Source: Uranotaenia lowii (taxonomy: Eukaryota; Arthropoda; Insecta; Diptera; Culicidae). Taken from it: 64,000 nt of DNA. The position numbers and the translations under genes are program-made. Below, one piece after another: positions 1 to 9,819 of this stretch; the stretch's first letter is position 1, and each line of letters begins with the position of its first letter. Under the pieces are notes generated by a model that worked only from the letters and a program-made list of their open reading frames with translations, searched no databases and was not told where the DNA came from. The DNA is taken from contig NC_073691.1 in assembly GCF_029784155.1 (NCBI RefSeq), forward strand, positions 92,524,722 through 92,588,721. The letters run 5' to 3'.

Positions 1-1079
1 GAAGATTCCTTCCGAGTCTTTCGCTACTTCCAAGCCCAGAAAATACTTTGCTTCGCCCAAACACTTGATATCGAAATGTGTAATGAGCTCTTCGTAAACT
101 TGGGCTATCTCCTCCTCACTGGCACATCCAACCAAAATATCATCTACATAGACAATCAAGTAGACTTTACGGGAATTCCTCACGGCAGTGAACAAGCACG
201 GATCGGTGGAACTAGGTTTGAACTCCATCTTCGCCAGAACATTCGACAGCTTCTTGACCATAAATACTTCTGCGTAAACGACACACTTTCTCCTCCTGTC
301 CACGTACCGCATATCCTGGTGGCTGGCGCATGTAGATTTCTTCGTTGATCTCACCGTACAAGTACGCAGTACGGACGTCTAGGTGCTTGAGTACAAGTTT
401 GTCTCTGCTAGCCACGGCCAAAAGCGTCCTCAGAGTAGCATGGCGAATTACCGGAGCAAACACCTCGTCGAAATCAACCCCGTACCGCTGTGTCTGGCCT
501 TGAGCCACAAGACGCGCCTTGTATCTTGCCACCTCGCCAGACTCGTTCGTCTTCGCCTTATACACCCAGCGACTACCGACAACCTTCTTTCCAGGTGGGA
601 GGTCCACTAGTTCCCACGTGTTGTTGTCCTTATGAGACTTTAGCTCATCTTCCATCGCGATCTTCCAAGCATCACGCTCGGGACACTTTGTTGCTTCGGT
701 AAACGTTACCGGTTCCACAACTGCTTGAGAGGCCACACCCACTACAAAATCTGACAAATAACCAGGCAACTTTCGGTTTCTAGAGTTACGGCTACCAGGG
801 ACTTCTTTGACAATTTCATCAGGCTCTAACTTAACGCTCAATGGATCTTCTGACGCTGAATCGGGGCTAAATTCAAAAAACTGCTCCTCCTCACTTTGAT
901 CTCCATCCGAATCGTCGAGTTCGGCGTATCTCTCCGACTCTCCTGTTGGGATCTGCGTCTGGTCACAATCGGAACCTGTCAGAGGAACCAATGTTTCTAT
1001 CTCTATCTGTGGTGTGTCAGGATTTTGTTCTTTTGGACAACCAAACTCTAAGAACTTGGCATCGCGACTGATAGTTACT
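1..1079 (-). pseudogene. Copia pol, integrase tail and reverse transcriptase part
   Basis: Continuation of the Copia polyprotein beyond the inserted element. The first residues on the minus strand (VTISRDAKFLEF, from about 1078) are the usual Copia linker after integrase. The reverse transcriptase follows, with WKIAMEDELKSH, the RWVYKAK block, the KARLVAQG block, LDVRTAYLYGE and, near the left edge, the catalytic VYVDDIL motif (about 144-165) and KYFLGLEVA. Around 240 the expected SIYGLKQS block is out of frame (SIYGQEAV), so a small indel separates the two halves. The domain is cut off by the window edge. Non-functional as it stands. Confidence 0.9.
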
Positions 1080-2539
1080 CCCGCATAATCAATTACAATA
1101 TATAGAGAATATTCTATATTGTCTCTAAACGTTATCGTTTATTGTAAAGTGAACAGTATATGTACAATAACACAGACCATATTAACAATCTGTATTATGA
1201 TTATCTGTTAAAGTACCATATGGGGAAAGGGCTGTTAAGCATGTTTACCATTCAAAAAGAGCGATTTTTTCGAACAAATATTTCATGCTACATTATTGGA
1301 TACGGTTAAAATATCATCCACTTTTGGCGAGCAAAACAATCTACCTGAATGTTCTAGCTACGTTGGAATACAAAATCATAGATTTCATCAACTTCAATGG
1401 ATATAGTTTGCTTATAGTAGTTTGTAGTAAAAATAACGCTCAATCATACGTTCCGCATATTGTAAAATATTTTTAAAAAGAGCTTCCCTGTACCATAACC
1501 AATATAGTTCCAATTCTTTCCCACAAAAAATAAAATAAAATTAAAATGTTGATGTTTTTATTTTTTATTTCTGATATTATACATGGATTGAGTGCAATAT
1601 CTGTACTCTGATATCAGTTCTTTCTACACTGATGAGGAAAAAATCATGCAGATCTTCATTGTTCAGCCTTTCAGCAGATTTTTTTTCCGCTCTCCGCTCA
1701 GCAGAGATCTTTGTTTCTGTAATTTCATTAGTTTTATTTAATCTCATTAGTTTTTATCGATAATATAATATAGTTTTACTTACTTTTCGCGTTCTGTGTG
1801 TTTTTCTCAGCGTGATTCTTTTTTTTCGGAGCCATTTTGAACACAGTTTTCAGTTCCGAACCTGGCGTGGGGTTGCCGACACAAATTTTAACGAAGTGAA
1901 GTGAAAATTAGCAGATGCTGAACCCAAGAGCGAAAAAATGCATAAGCTCACAACTACATCTTAAAATAACAATATTAGTTATTATTCGCAAGAGGTGAAA
2001 TGATAGCGACTTGTCTAACTCATACAATGTTGTCACAGTATTTGTTGCAGGTATGCTGGTGTTCACAACTACACTTTGAAATAACTGTTATGGTTAGGGT
2101 TCATTTTATGTCAGACGATATCGGCTCACAAAATCAATGCATTCTGTTATGATGTTGGTGATGCCGATAATTAATGATTATTTATGTTATGATTCATAAA
2201 GATTACAACAATATCGTTCAATTCATGTTTTTTTTAATTTAATGTCTAATGCTAAGAAAATATAAGGAAACTTTGTCGTACACTGTTAGAGTCCTGGATA
2301 AGGTCCAGAGACAATATTCAAAGGTTGCAAATTTTTATTCTCTTATTATACTATACTTACTAAATCATATATCATATTGTCACTGTCACTGATACGATCC
2401 TGTCATAATTTATTGAGGTAATAAAATTTTGAACATGTATAATGAAATGATACTTGGAAGATATTTCATACTGGTACTGCTACCAATATATTAAGTTAAT
2501 AGTTAGTACTATATCCCCAACTGTTTTTAATTATGCGGG
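1080..2539 (+). mobile_element. CCCGCATAAT inverted-repeat element, copy 1 (long form)
   Basis: A 1460-bp unit that begins CCCGCATAATC and ends ATTATGCGGG, an imperfect terminal inverted repeat of about 10-12 bp. It contains no recognisable transposase. The longest ORF (1285-1476, 63 aa, starts MLHYWIRLKYH) recurs in all four copies but matches nothing I know. Just inside the left end is an imperfect palindrome centred on GAGAATATTC. It interrupts Copia pol. No clear target duplication is seen here, and about ten Copia codons are missing at the junction. The same unit recurs at 16506, 17966 and 23600. Confidence 0.85.
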
Positions 2540-4532
2540 CTTTGTGCTGCCCTGAGTAGCCTATAAATGTTAACTTCTGAGCCTTACTGTCAAATTTTCC
2601 TCGCTTAACATCTGGTATGTGAACCCACGCCTTCGACCCAAAAACCCGCAGGTGACCAACATTCGGTTTCCTTCCAAACCATTTTTCAAAAGGGGTCGAA
2701 TCGATCGCTCGTGAAAGTAGCCTATTTTGTAAATAGTTTGCGGTGATAACAGCCTCGCCCCAATACTTTTTATCGAGATTCGCGTCAAGAAGCATCGTTG
2801 TTGCCATTTCTTGGAGGTATCTATTCTTCCTTTCCGCAACGCCATTTTGCTGAGGCGTATATGCGGTAGTAAATTGAGCTTTTATACCTTCCTCAACAAA
2901 AAATGCTTGTAGCCTCTTATTGTCATATTCTCCACCACCATCGGAGCGGACAATACGCGGCTTTCTATCAAATAGGGTTTCTACATACCTGACGTACTCA
3001 ATAATCTTGTCGGTGGCGTCCGACTTTCTGGCGAGGAGATACACGACCGTATACCTGCTGTAGTCGTCGATTACGGTCATCAAATATCGGTTGCCGCTGG
3101 GTGTCGATGTCTGCATCGGCCCGCCCAAATCGGTGTGCACCAAATCCAGCACCTTCGTTGACTTCCGTTCTGCCGATTTTGGAATCGGCGTCCTCGACAA
3201 CTTTCCCTCGACGCAGGTTTCGCAAACCATTCTTATTCCGCAATCTTTCACTTTCATGCCAGCAGCCATTTTTTCTTTTGCGATTCTATCAACGGATGTC
3301 GGATCTCGGTGTCCAAATCTTCGGTGCCACTGGTGTTGACAAAGTTCATTGTGCTGCTTACTTTCACACTTTTGTACAGTCTCAATCAACTTCAGGTGGT
3401 ACAAACTGCCTGACCTTATTCCCTTCACAACTACTTTGCCTGATTGGTCACAAATGTCACAATCATTTTGATTAAAAAACACTTCAAAGTTCTTTGATGC
3501 CAGTTTTGACACTGACAGCAAACTAGTGGTTAATGAAGGAACATACAGGACATCTTCGAGAGTAATCGTAACTGTCCCACCGCAGCCGTCAACACCAGTC
3601 ACCTCCACTGTACCACATCCGGCTGACTTTACCACCGAACCATCCGCTAGAATAATTTCCTGGGCACTCTCTTCGTTGAGCGACGTAAACACTCCCCTCA
3701 CATTCCACATATGGCTGCTGGCGCCACTATCAATCACACAACAATTTGGGATTTTTCTTCCGGCCATAAACAACACTGCACTAGCATTCCGCTCCACAGC
3801 TACCTTAGCCTTCGAAGGCTCACTTTTGTTTATTTTCTTCCTCAAATCTGGGCAATTTCGTTTGAAATGACCCTTTTTCCGGCACTGAAAACATTCCACT
3901 TCCGGTTTGCTCCCACCGGCTCTTCGCGGATTTGCACCGCTCTTCAGCGCTTTCGCTTCTCCAGAGAATCCACCTGAGCGTTCTTTCCTGCGCTCATATT
4001 CATCCAACAGTTTGGATTTCACTAATTGCACTGTTAAATCCCCGTCCGGTCGACCCTCCAGCGCTGTCACCAGCCCACTGTATGAATCTGGCAAGCTCCG
4101 CAAAATCATTGCAATTTTGAGCGAGTCTTCCGGATCCTGCCCAGCACTTTGCAATCTATCAAAAAGCTCTTCCACTTCGAACAGGTGCGATTCTAAATCG
4201 CCACCTTCCCTCAGATTCAGATTGCACAGTTTCTTCAATAACGACACTCTGGAGGTCACGGAGCACTTCTCGTGATACCTCCGCAAACACTCCAAGAAAT
4301 CACTTACCGACGGGGCTGCCTTAACCAAGCTATACTGGTTTTCCTCAATGCAGAGCCCCATTGTCGCTCGAGCCCTCTTGTCATCCTGTGACCACTTTGC
4401 CGATACTGGCTCCGGCTTCGGCTCTTCTACCACATGGAAAAGTCCCTCCCTTGTCAAGAGCATTTCCATCCTGAACTTCCAGGACGACCAGTTCTGGTTG
4501 TTCAGCTTTTCAAATTTGCTGATTGCTTCCAT
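2540..4532 (-). CDS. Copia gag-protease-integrase polyprotein, N-terminal part (interrupted)
   Basis: The frame is open from 4724, but the first 64 codons overlap the primer-binding site and leader, so I place the start at the Met of MEAISKFEKLNNQNW (4532). Relative to that Met there is a UBN2-type gag domain, a CCHC knuckle CFQCRKKGHFKRNC (about 214-227), the aspartic protease motif DSGAS (about 268-272), the HHCC zinc domain of integrase (HRRFGH, CETC) and the integrase core with HTDLGGP, VIDDYSR, SDGGGEY and TPQQNGVAERKNR. It then reaches FIGYSGQHKA, where the inserted element cuts it. Known Copia polyproteins continue into the reverse transcriptase, which here lies at 1-1079. Confidence 0.9.
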
Positions 4533-4710
4533 TGTTGCCACGGGATACACGTAACCGCACACCGGCAAACAAAAAAACCACGAAGCAAAATTTCTCCCGC
4601 ACCACAATTTGAATTTCACAAAATGGCGGCCAGCGTCCGAACGAAAAAACACTTGCGCGACAATTCCGAACACAAAAAAGTCACTTCCGGAAAACCTCCA
4701 CTGGGCCCAT

Positions 4711-4724
4711 AACCTGTTAGACAC
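4711..4724 (-). promoter_or_regulatory. Copia primer-binding site (initiator tRNA-Met half type)
   Basis: On the minus strand the bases next to the LTR read GGTTATGGGCCCAG. This matches the complement of the anticodon arm of initiator tRNA-Met, the internal half-tRNA primer known for Copia elements. It fixes the LTR boundary at 4725. Confidence 0.75.
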
Positions 4725-4920
4725 AAGGCGGACAGGTGCGAAGTGGAATCGACGTTGGGCGAACGGAAAATGACACTATCGGAAAACTGTTTTATCCGGG
4801 GAAATAAAACGCACGGCGCAAAGTATAAAAAACGTATATTCGGGAGAACGGCAAACTTACAACTAACACACATACGCTCATCGAGTCAGCTCGCGGCAGT
4901 GCAGCCAAAAACGATGAACA
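4725..4920 (-). repeat. Copia 5' LTR (distal boundary tentative)
   Basis: In plus orientation it begins TGTTAGACAC directly after the primer-binding site and could end at CGATGAACA (4920), giving a TG...CA LTR of about 196 bp. The second LTR is outside the window, so the outer end cannot be confirmed by comparison. It abuts a non-LTR reverse transcriptase fragment, which suggests that Copia inserted into that older element. Confidence 0.5.
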
Positions 4921-4924
4921 CGCT

Positions 4925-5640
4925 TAACTTAATGTAGTGACAAGGGGTGCACAGTAGCATCATTTCATCAGATAGAACCATTGATGCAAACTTGAGAGGA
5001 CTTACGATCAGTGCCACTCCAACTAAGGGATGTCCCCAAGGTGGGGTTATATCACCGTTGTTGTGGTCACTGATCATGGACGACCTCCTAAGCAAACTTG
5101 TATCTATGGGATTCGATGTTATTGGCTTTGCTGATGACGTAGTTATTACAGTTCGGGGAAAACATGAGAATGTGTTGTCTAATAGAATGCAATCTGCACT
5201 TTACTACGCACTATTCTGGTGCAGGGAAGAAGGACTGAACATTAACCCTTTCAAAACTACTGTGATAGCATTCACTACGAGACGAAAAACTGCACTAAAA
5301 CTTCTAACACTAGATGAGGAAGTGCTAAACTTCGAATCACAGGTGAAATATCTAGGAATCATACTAGACTCAAAACTATCATGGAACCCACAATTAGAGC
5401 ATGTAATAGCCAAGGCTACAACAGCTCTATGGGTTTGCCTCATAGGAGCAGGGAAAAATGGGGACTAAGGCTGAAAATTATCCATTGGATATTCACAGCT
5501 ATAATAAGACCCAAAATCTCCTATGCCTCCTTAGTAACTAGCGAAGCTTCAAAGAATAGCAACACTATCTATAACTGGCGCTATGCGAAGCACATCAAGC
5601 GAGGCTCTGAATGCATTACTCTGCCACTACATCAATTTTT
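4925..5640 (+). pseudogene. R1/LOA-type non-LTR reverse transcriptase fragment
   Basis: A 5'-truncated reverse transcriptase with the blocks KGCPQGGVISPLLWSL, the catalytic GFADDVVI, a WCREEGLNINPFKT block and the thumb motif VKYLGIILDSKLSWN. Reading continues to about 5460, then shifts frame to KWGLRLKIIHWIFTAIIRPKISYASLV. No endonuclease, no RNase H and no 3' tail are attached. The conserved blocks resemble R1/LOA elements of Diptera. The clade assignment is from recognition, not from a tree. Confidence 0.75.
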
Positions 5641-5696
5641 TGAGTTAGAGGCAGAACGTAGGAGACCAAGACGGTGAGGGAAGCTACATCGCCGGC

Positions 5697-6470
5697 GTAG
5701 CCAATGACGAAGAGGAGCCACTCCCAACCATGAGTGAAGTTAAGGAAGCCATTTGCCAGCAGAATAGCAACAAATCGGCTGGGAAGGACGGCATCACAGC
5801 TGAACTTATCAAAATGGGCCCGGACAAATTGGCCGATTGCCTACACCGGTTGATGGTCCGGATCTGGTACACAGAACAGCTACCGGAGGAGTGGAATAAG
5901 GGGGTAATATGCCCCATTTACTGTCCTCAATGCCGCCTACAAAGTGTTGTCCCGAATCCTACTCCGCCGCCCAACGCCACAAGCAAACAGATTCGTGGGA
6001 AGTTATCGAGCCGGCTTCATGGAGGGACGGTCTACGACGGACCAGACCTTCAGATTACGGCAAATCTGCACAATGCTCATTAGACCGGTTGTTCTCTACA
6101 GGCACGAGACGTGGATATTCGAGCGACGAGTGGAAAGAACCATCTTTGGCGACGTGCATGAGAACGGAGTGCGCTACTCTACGGCGAACCCAGTATCCAG
6201 AAGGTGGTGAAGGCTGGACGGATACGCTGGGCAGGGCATGTTGCAAGAATGCCGGACGACTGTCCTGCAAAACAGGTGTTCGCTGCCAACCCGGTAGGAA
6301 CGAGACGAGCAGGGACGCAACGAGCGAGGTGGTTATAGACCAAGTGGAGCGTGATCTGTCGAATGTGGGATGCTCGAGAAGTTGGGAATGGTTGCCATGA
6401 ACCGAGGGAATTGGAGGAATATTGTTCATCATGTTAATGCCATGAGCAGCTATATAAATATGTGCAACGT
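5697..6470 (+). pseudogene. RTE-type non-LTR retrotransposon fragment with internal deletions
   Basis: The first part reads MSEVKEAICQQNSNKSAGKD followed by GITAELIKMGP and EEWNKGVICPIY, typical of the RTE reverse transcriptase entry region. The finger block after CPIY is deleted and the frame changes. NAAYKVLSRILLRR and VGSYRAGFMEGRSTTDQ then follow, after which a second deletion joins this to the far C-terminal region (RPVVLYRHETW, RIRWAGHVARMPDDCPAKQ, DQVERDLSNVG in different frames). The catalytic motif is lost. This looks like an old, twice-deleted copy. Confidence 0.75.
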
Positions 6471-7369
6471 TCATTTGCAAGGAAAGGAAAGCACATTGAC
6501 AGTACTGAAGTATACGGAATTGTGTGCTGGAACGGGCGGAAATTCACCAGATGTGCACCAAAATTCATCAGATGTGCGGCAAAATTCACCAAGTGTTCAT
6601 AAGATGTGCGTTCCATCAGTTCCTATCGGCTTCCACGAAATTTAGGCGACAAAAAACTTGCGCCAAATAAGGGTTGATGGGATGAGATCCAACCTCGAGT
6701 TTAAACTTGTATGTATGTATGGATTTGATGTTTTGGCCTAGAGTGTGCAAAGGTTGGATCCCATCTCGTAGGGAGGCAGCACCATAAACATTGTAGGTGA
6801 CGCCAAAAATTTGTTCGAAAAAACTACAGTCCGACTATCTTGATACTTGGAGATCTTTTGTTCCATCTTTGATTTTCGATTTGCATTGGATTCGATGAAT
6901 ACTTCATACCTCTGATCGTAAGACGGAACACCATATATAAATAAATAAAATAATAAAAAAAAAACAAAAAAAAATTTTAAAATTAAAACAAACTGCATCA
7001 AAAGAAGTTAAAATTACAAATCTAAAACAAAAAATCAAAAGTTTCATAATTTAAGTTAAAAAAAACTACAATAAATACAACAATTTTAAAAACTACAAAA
7101 ATGTGAACATACAACAAAAAAATAAAAATAAAAAAAATATCAAAACGCAGATTAATAAATTTTCAATTTGGATTCACAGTTCAGATTTACATTGAAGATA
7201 TGAATTTCAGATTTTAAATTACAGGGATATGAATTTCTGTTTTTTATTTGTTTTCTAGATATAAGATTTTTTTTTTGTTAAAAATTAGATTTAAATCTTA
7301 ATCTAAAAAGCTTCGTCAGAATTATATTTCACCTTTAAATTCGATTTGCAGATAAAGATTAGTTCTTAG
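6471..7369. other. AT-rich non-coding stretch with a small inverted repeat
   Basis: No gene recognised. 6540-6610 holds three loose copies of an AAATTCAYCAGATGTGC-like motif. GATGAGATCCAACCT at 6681-6695 faces AGGTTGGATCCCATC at 6751-6765, an imperfect 15-bp inverted repeat around a 55-bp spacer. 6935-7140 is A-rich low-complexity DNA. Confidence 0.6.
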
Positions 7370-7483
7370 ATGTTTGAAAAACAATGGTTTAGGAATTCGC
7401 AGTATTCGGTTACATAAGATGAGTTTCCTTTTTGATTTCCTATTTCTTATTTTGGTGAAGCGCTGATAAAACCTGAAATAGTA
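7370..7483 (+). repeat. 114-bp direct repeat flanking the I element (left copy)
   Basis: Starts ATGTTTGAAAAACAATGG and matches 32538-32650 with only about five differences. The right copy begins exactly where the A-rich tail of the I element stops. The left copy ends at a TA followed by the start of another repeat (7484). Confidence 0.8.
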
Positions 7484-7650
7484 CACTGCAAAAATTCGAC
7501 ACATTAGGGGTATGTGTCTGCCTGTATAGATTTTTGCAATTTGTCTGCCAATTAAAAAATATATGCCACACATAGTTTCTGGAAATATTTCAGTGATATA
7601 TGTACAACATGAACATTATAAAACGTCACACATAGGTTCTAAATGTGTGA
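7484..7650 (+). repeat. CACTGCAAAAATTC repeat, left end of an inverted-repeat element
   Basis: Begins CACTGCAAAAATTCGACAC after a TA and is about 80 percent similar to the start of the element at 49466 (shared tract GCAATTTGTCTGCCAATTAA-like). An inverted form of the first 13 bp occurs at 51160-51174. No right end is seen here, so this is a truncated copy. Confidence 0.5.
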
Positions 7651-8234
7651 AATATTCGTTTGAAGCTCGTTTTTTAGTCTACTTTCTGGCGTTTAAAATT
7701 GTGCAGACGATTTTTAGTTTACTAAATTCGATTATCATTTGTTCCGCAGAACTCGTCGTGAGTGGTCGCCTTTTCTTATTTACCCGCGTTAGTGAAGCTC
7801 GAAAAATTAGTGAGGTTTGAGTTTTGCTGCATTGCTTCGCAATAAACTTACCTGCGGGTTGTTGAAGGTTCCCGAAATATCCGGATTGAGGTGCCGTTAC
7901 CGGGAAGCGTAGTGGTTTTATCACCATCTTCAAGTGCTCAACAACAAAAGAAGGTTCATCAACAGAAGCCAACACAAAAGACCGCGTTGGCATCAGGTGG
8001 TATAGGGTGGCTCGCATATTAGGGCTCACCTAATATTGTTTTTTTTTTCTTCAAACAATTTTTTTTTATTTGTTTTTTATTGGTTTGGTTTAATTCATTT
8101 ATCCCTCAATTCTGCTGTACATTTCGTTTATATTCTTATTAATTATTATTAATTTTGTTTGCGTTTTGTTTTTTTTTTTGAGTTTCAAGGTTTTTTTCGC
8201 CGCTCGAACCCATTAGCTCGGAAATTGCCGACTC

Positions 8235-9773
8235 ATGGATGACGACGGCGAGGCGGGCAAAGATCCACCCCTTCGGGAGGATGTTTCCAAAGAAAGATTT
8301 TCTGAGGAAAGAACTTTCTATCCTATGTACCTCTCGGACACGGAAGATACCCCTTCCCCCTTACCGCAAACCCCTTCTTCCCAAACTCCCTTTGTGTTTG
8401 GCAACTCCCAGTCATTGTCAACTCCTCAAGTGAACACCCCATCATCATCAACCCCTCTCGAAAAAGCTAACGAGTTGCCTCAAGCTGCCCCTCGTCGTCG
8501 GGTTTACCAAGCTGAATCGACGGGACCTTGGGTAGTTTATATCCGGTCCAAACCGAATGGGAAATCACTCAATGTGATTTCAATCGCCCGGGACCTTGAT
8601 CGATCTTACCCTTCCGTAATTAGCTACCAGCCGATGAGACCGCATAAGATGCGCATTGTTGTTGGTAGCTTGAAGGAAGCAAATGCCATTGCTTGTGACC
8701 CGAAGTTTACGATCGAGTACCGCGTTTACGTTCCCGCTCGTGACGTGGAAATCGACGGAGTGGTAACTGAAGAGGGTTTGACCGTCGATGACCTAATGGA
8801 ATCAGGGGTTGGCCGATTCAAGGATCCTGCTCTTCCAACGGTCAAGGTGTTGGACGCGCGACAATTAAAATCAGCATCTGGCGAGGGGGAGGAAAGAACG
8901 TTTTCCCTGTCGAACTCTTTTCGGGTTACCTTTTCCGGCACTGCACTTCCTGATTACGTTGCGATCGGGAAGGTTCGTCTACCTGTGAGACTTTATGTGC
9001 CTTCGGTCATGTTCTGCCAGAAGTGCAAGCAGTTGGATCATACGGCCGCCTACTGCTGCAATCAGGCACGCTGCTCTAAGTGCGGGGAGAAGCATGACGA
9101 AGCTTCGTGGACAACACCAGCAGCAAACAGGTGTTTATATTGCACTGGGGAAGCATCTCATGCTCTCTCGGCGTGTCCGAAGTACATATCGCGCCGAGAA
9201 AAAATCAAGACTTCTCTAAAAACTCGTGTCAAAAAGTCGTATAGAGACATGCTGATAAAGTCTTTGCCAATCGTCTCAGAAAACCAGTTTGGCCTTCTAA
9301 GCGAGAATGAGTCCGAAGAGGAGGATCCATGTGAAGGAACATCAACTGGGCCATCCTTCAATAAAAAAGTTTCACAGGCTCCAAAAAGGAAACGCACAAC
9401 TAACACACAACCCCTACTAGCTGCCAGCAAAATTAAAACTAAAAAAAATCCTCAAAGTGGAAATAGTAATTCTTCTCCTCCTATTCAGATTCCTCCGGGT
9501 TTTAATCCATCCCCGAAGGACTTCCCTCCACTTTCTGGGAAGTCAAAACCCCAGGCCTCCCTTCAGAATTCAGGCCCATCAGTAGCTAACAGGAATGCAA
9601 AAATTTCCAGAGAAACTGCATCTGATCCATCGTCGAAAAGTTTTCCCAGCTTTTCGGCTGATGGTAAGATGAAATTCTCGGAAATTGTTTCGTTCATCCT
9701 GGACTTTTTCAGTGTACCAGCAGGATGGAGGACTATGATTAATATGTTTGTACCCCTTTTGAGAGAAATTTGA
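8235..9773 (+). CDS. I-element ORF1, Gag-like nucleic-acid-binding protein
   Basis: A 512-aa protein. The N-terminal third is rich in Ser, Pro and acidic residues. The middle holds an RRM-like region (TGPWVVYIRSK to about residue 180). Three Cys-rich knuckles follow at about residues 256-312 (CQKCKQLDHTAAYC, CSKCGEKHD, CLYCTGEASHALSAC), the usual arrangement for I/LOA ORF1 proteins, which coat the element RNA. The C-terminal third is Ser/Pro/Lys-rich with FPPLSGKSKPQ. The start follows a long open leader, and ATG GAT GAC at 8235 is the first Met of the frame. ORF2 begins 46 bp after the stop. Confidence 0.85.
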   Translation: MDDDGEAGKDPPLREDVSKERFSEERTFYPMYLSDTEDTPSPLPQTPSSQTPFVFGNSQSLSTPQVNTPSSSTPLEKANELPQAAPRRRVYQAESTGPWVVYIRSKPNGKSLNVISIARDLDRSYPSVISYQPMRPHKMRIVVGSLKEANAIACDPKFTIEYRVYVPARDVEIDGVVTEEGLTVDDLMESGVGRFKDPALPTVKVLDARQLKSASGEGEERTFSLSNSFRVTFSGTALPDYVAIGKVRLPVRLYVPSVMFCQKCKQLDHTAAYCCNQARCSKCGEKHDEASWTTPAANRCLYCTGEASHALSACPKYISRREKIKTSLKTRVKKSYRDMLIKSLPIVSENQFGLLSENESEEEDPCEGTSTGPSFNKKVSQAPKRKRTTNTQPLLAASKIKTKKNPQSGNSNSSPPIQIPPGFNPSPKDFPPLSGKSKPQASLQNSGPSVANRNAKISRETASDPSSKSFPSFSADGKMKFSEIVSFILDFFSVPAGWRTMINMFVPLLREI

Positions 9774-9819
9774 AAAAAGGAAGCTCTCACCATGACCCTC
9801 ATTTCAGAAACAATTTCTT

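Larger units (their letters stand above)
1..4920 (-). mobile_element. Copia (Ty1) LTR retrotransposon, left-truncated by window, interrupted
   Basis: Read on the minus strand the element runs LTR (about 4920-4725), primer-binding site (4724-4711), gag-pol (from 4532), an inserted 1460-bp element (2539-1080), then the rest of integrase and reverse transcriptase to the left edge. The domain order gag, CCHC knuckle, protease, integrase, reverse transcriptase is that of Ty1/copia. RNase H and the other LTR lie outside the window. The copy is dead: it has the insertion, about ten codons missing at that point and a frameshift near 240. Confidence 0.9.

Noticed and set aside
212..702. Open frames antisense to Copia, BEL, DHX38 and the PHD-SAM gene
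   Set aside because: They are shadows of real coding sequence on the other strand and show no independent domain.
1285..1476. 63-aa ORF in the CCCGCATAAT element repeated at 16711, 18168 and 23805
   Set aside because: Its conservation follows from the near-identity of recent copies. There is no domain, no codon signal and it is far too short for a transposase, so I did not call a CDS.
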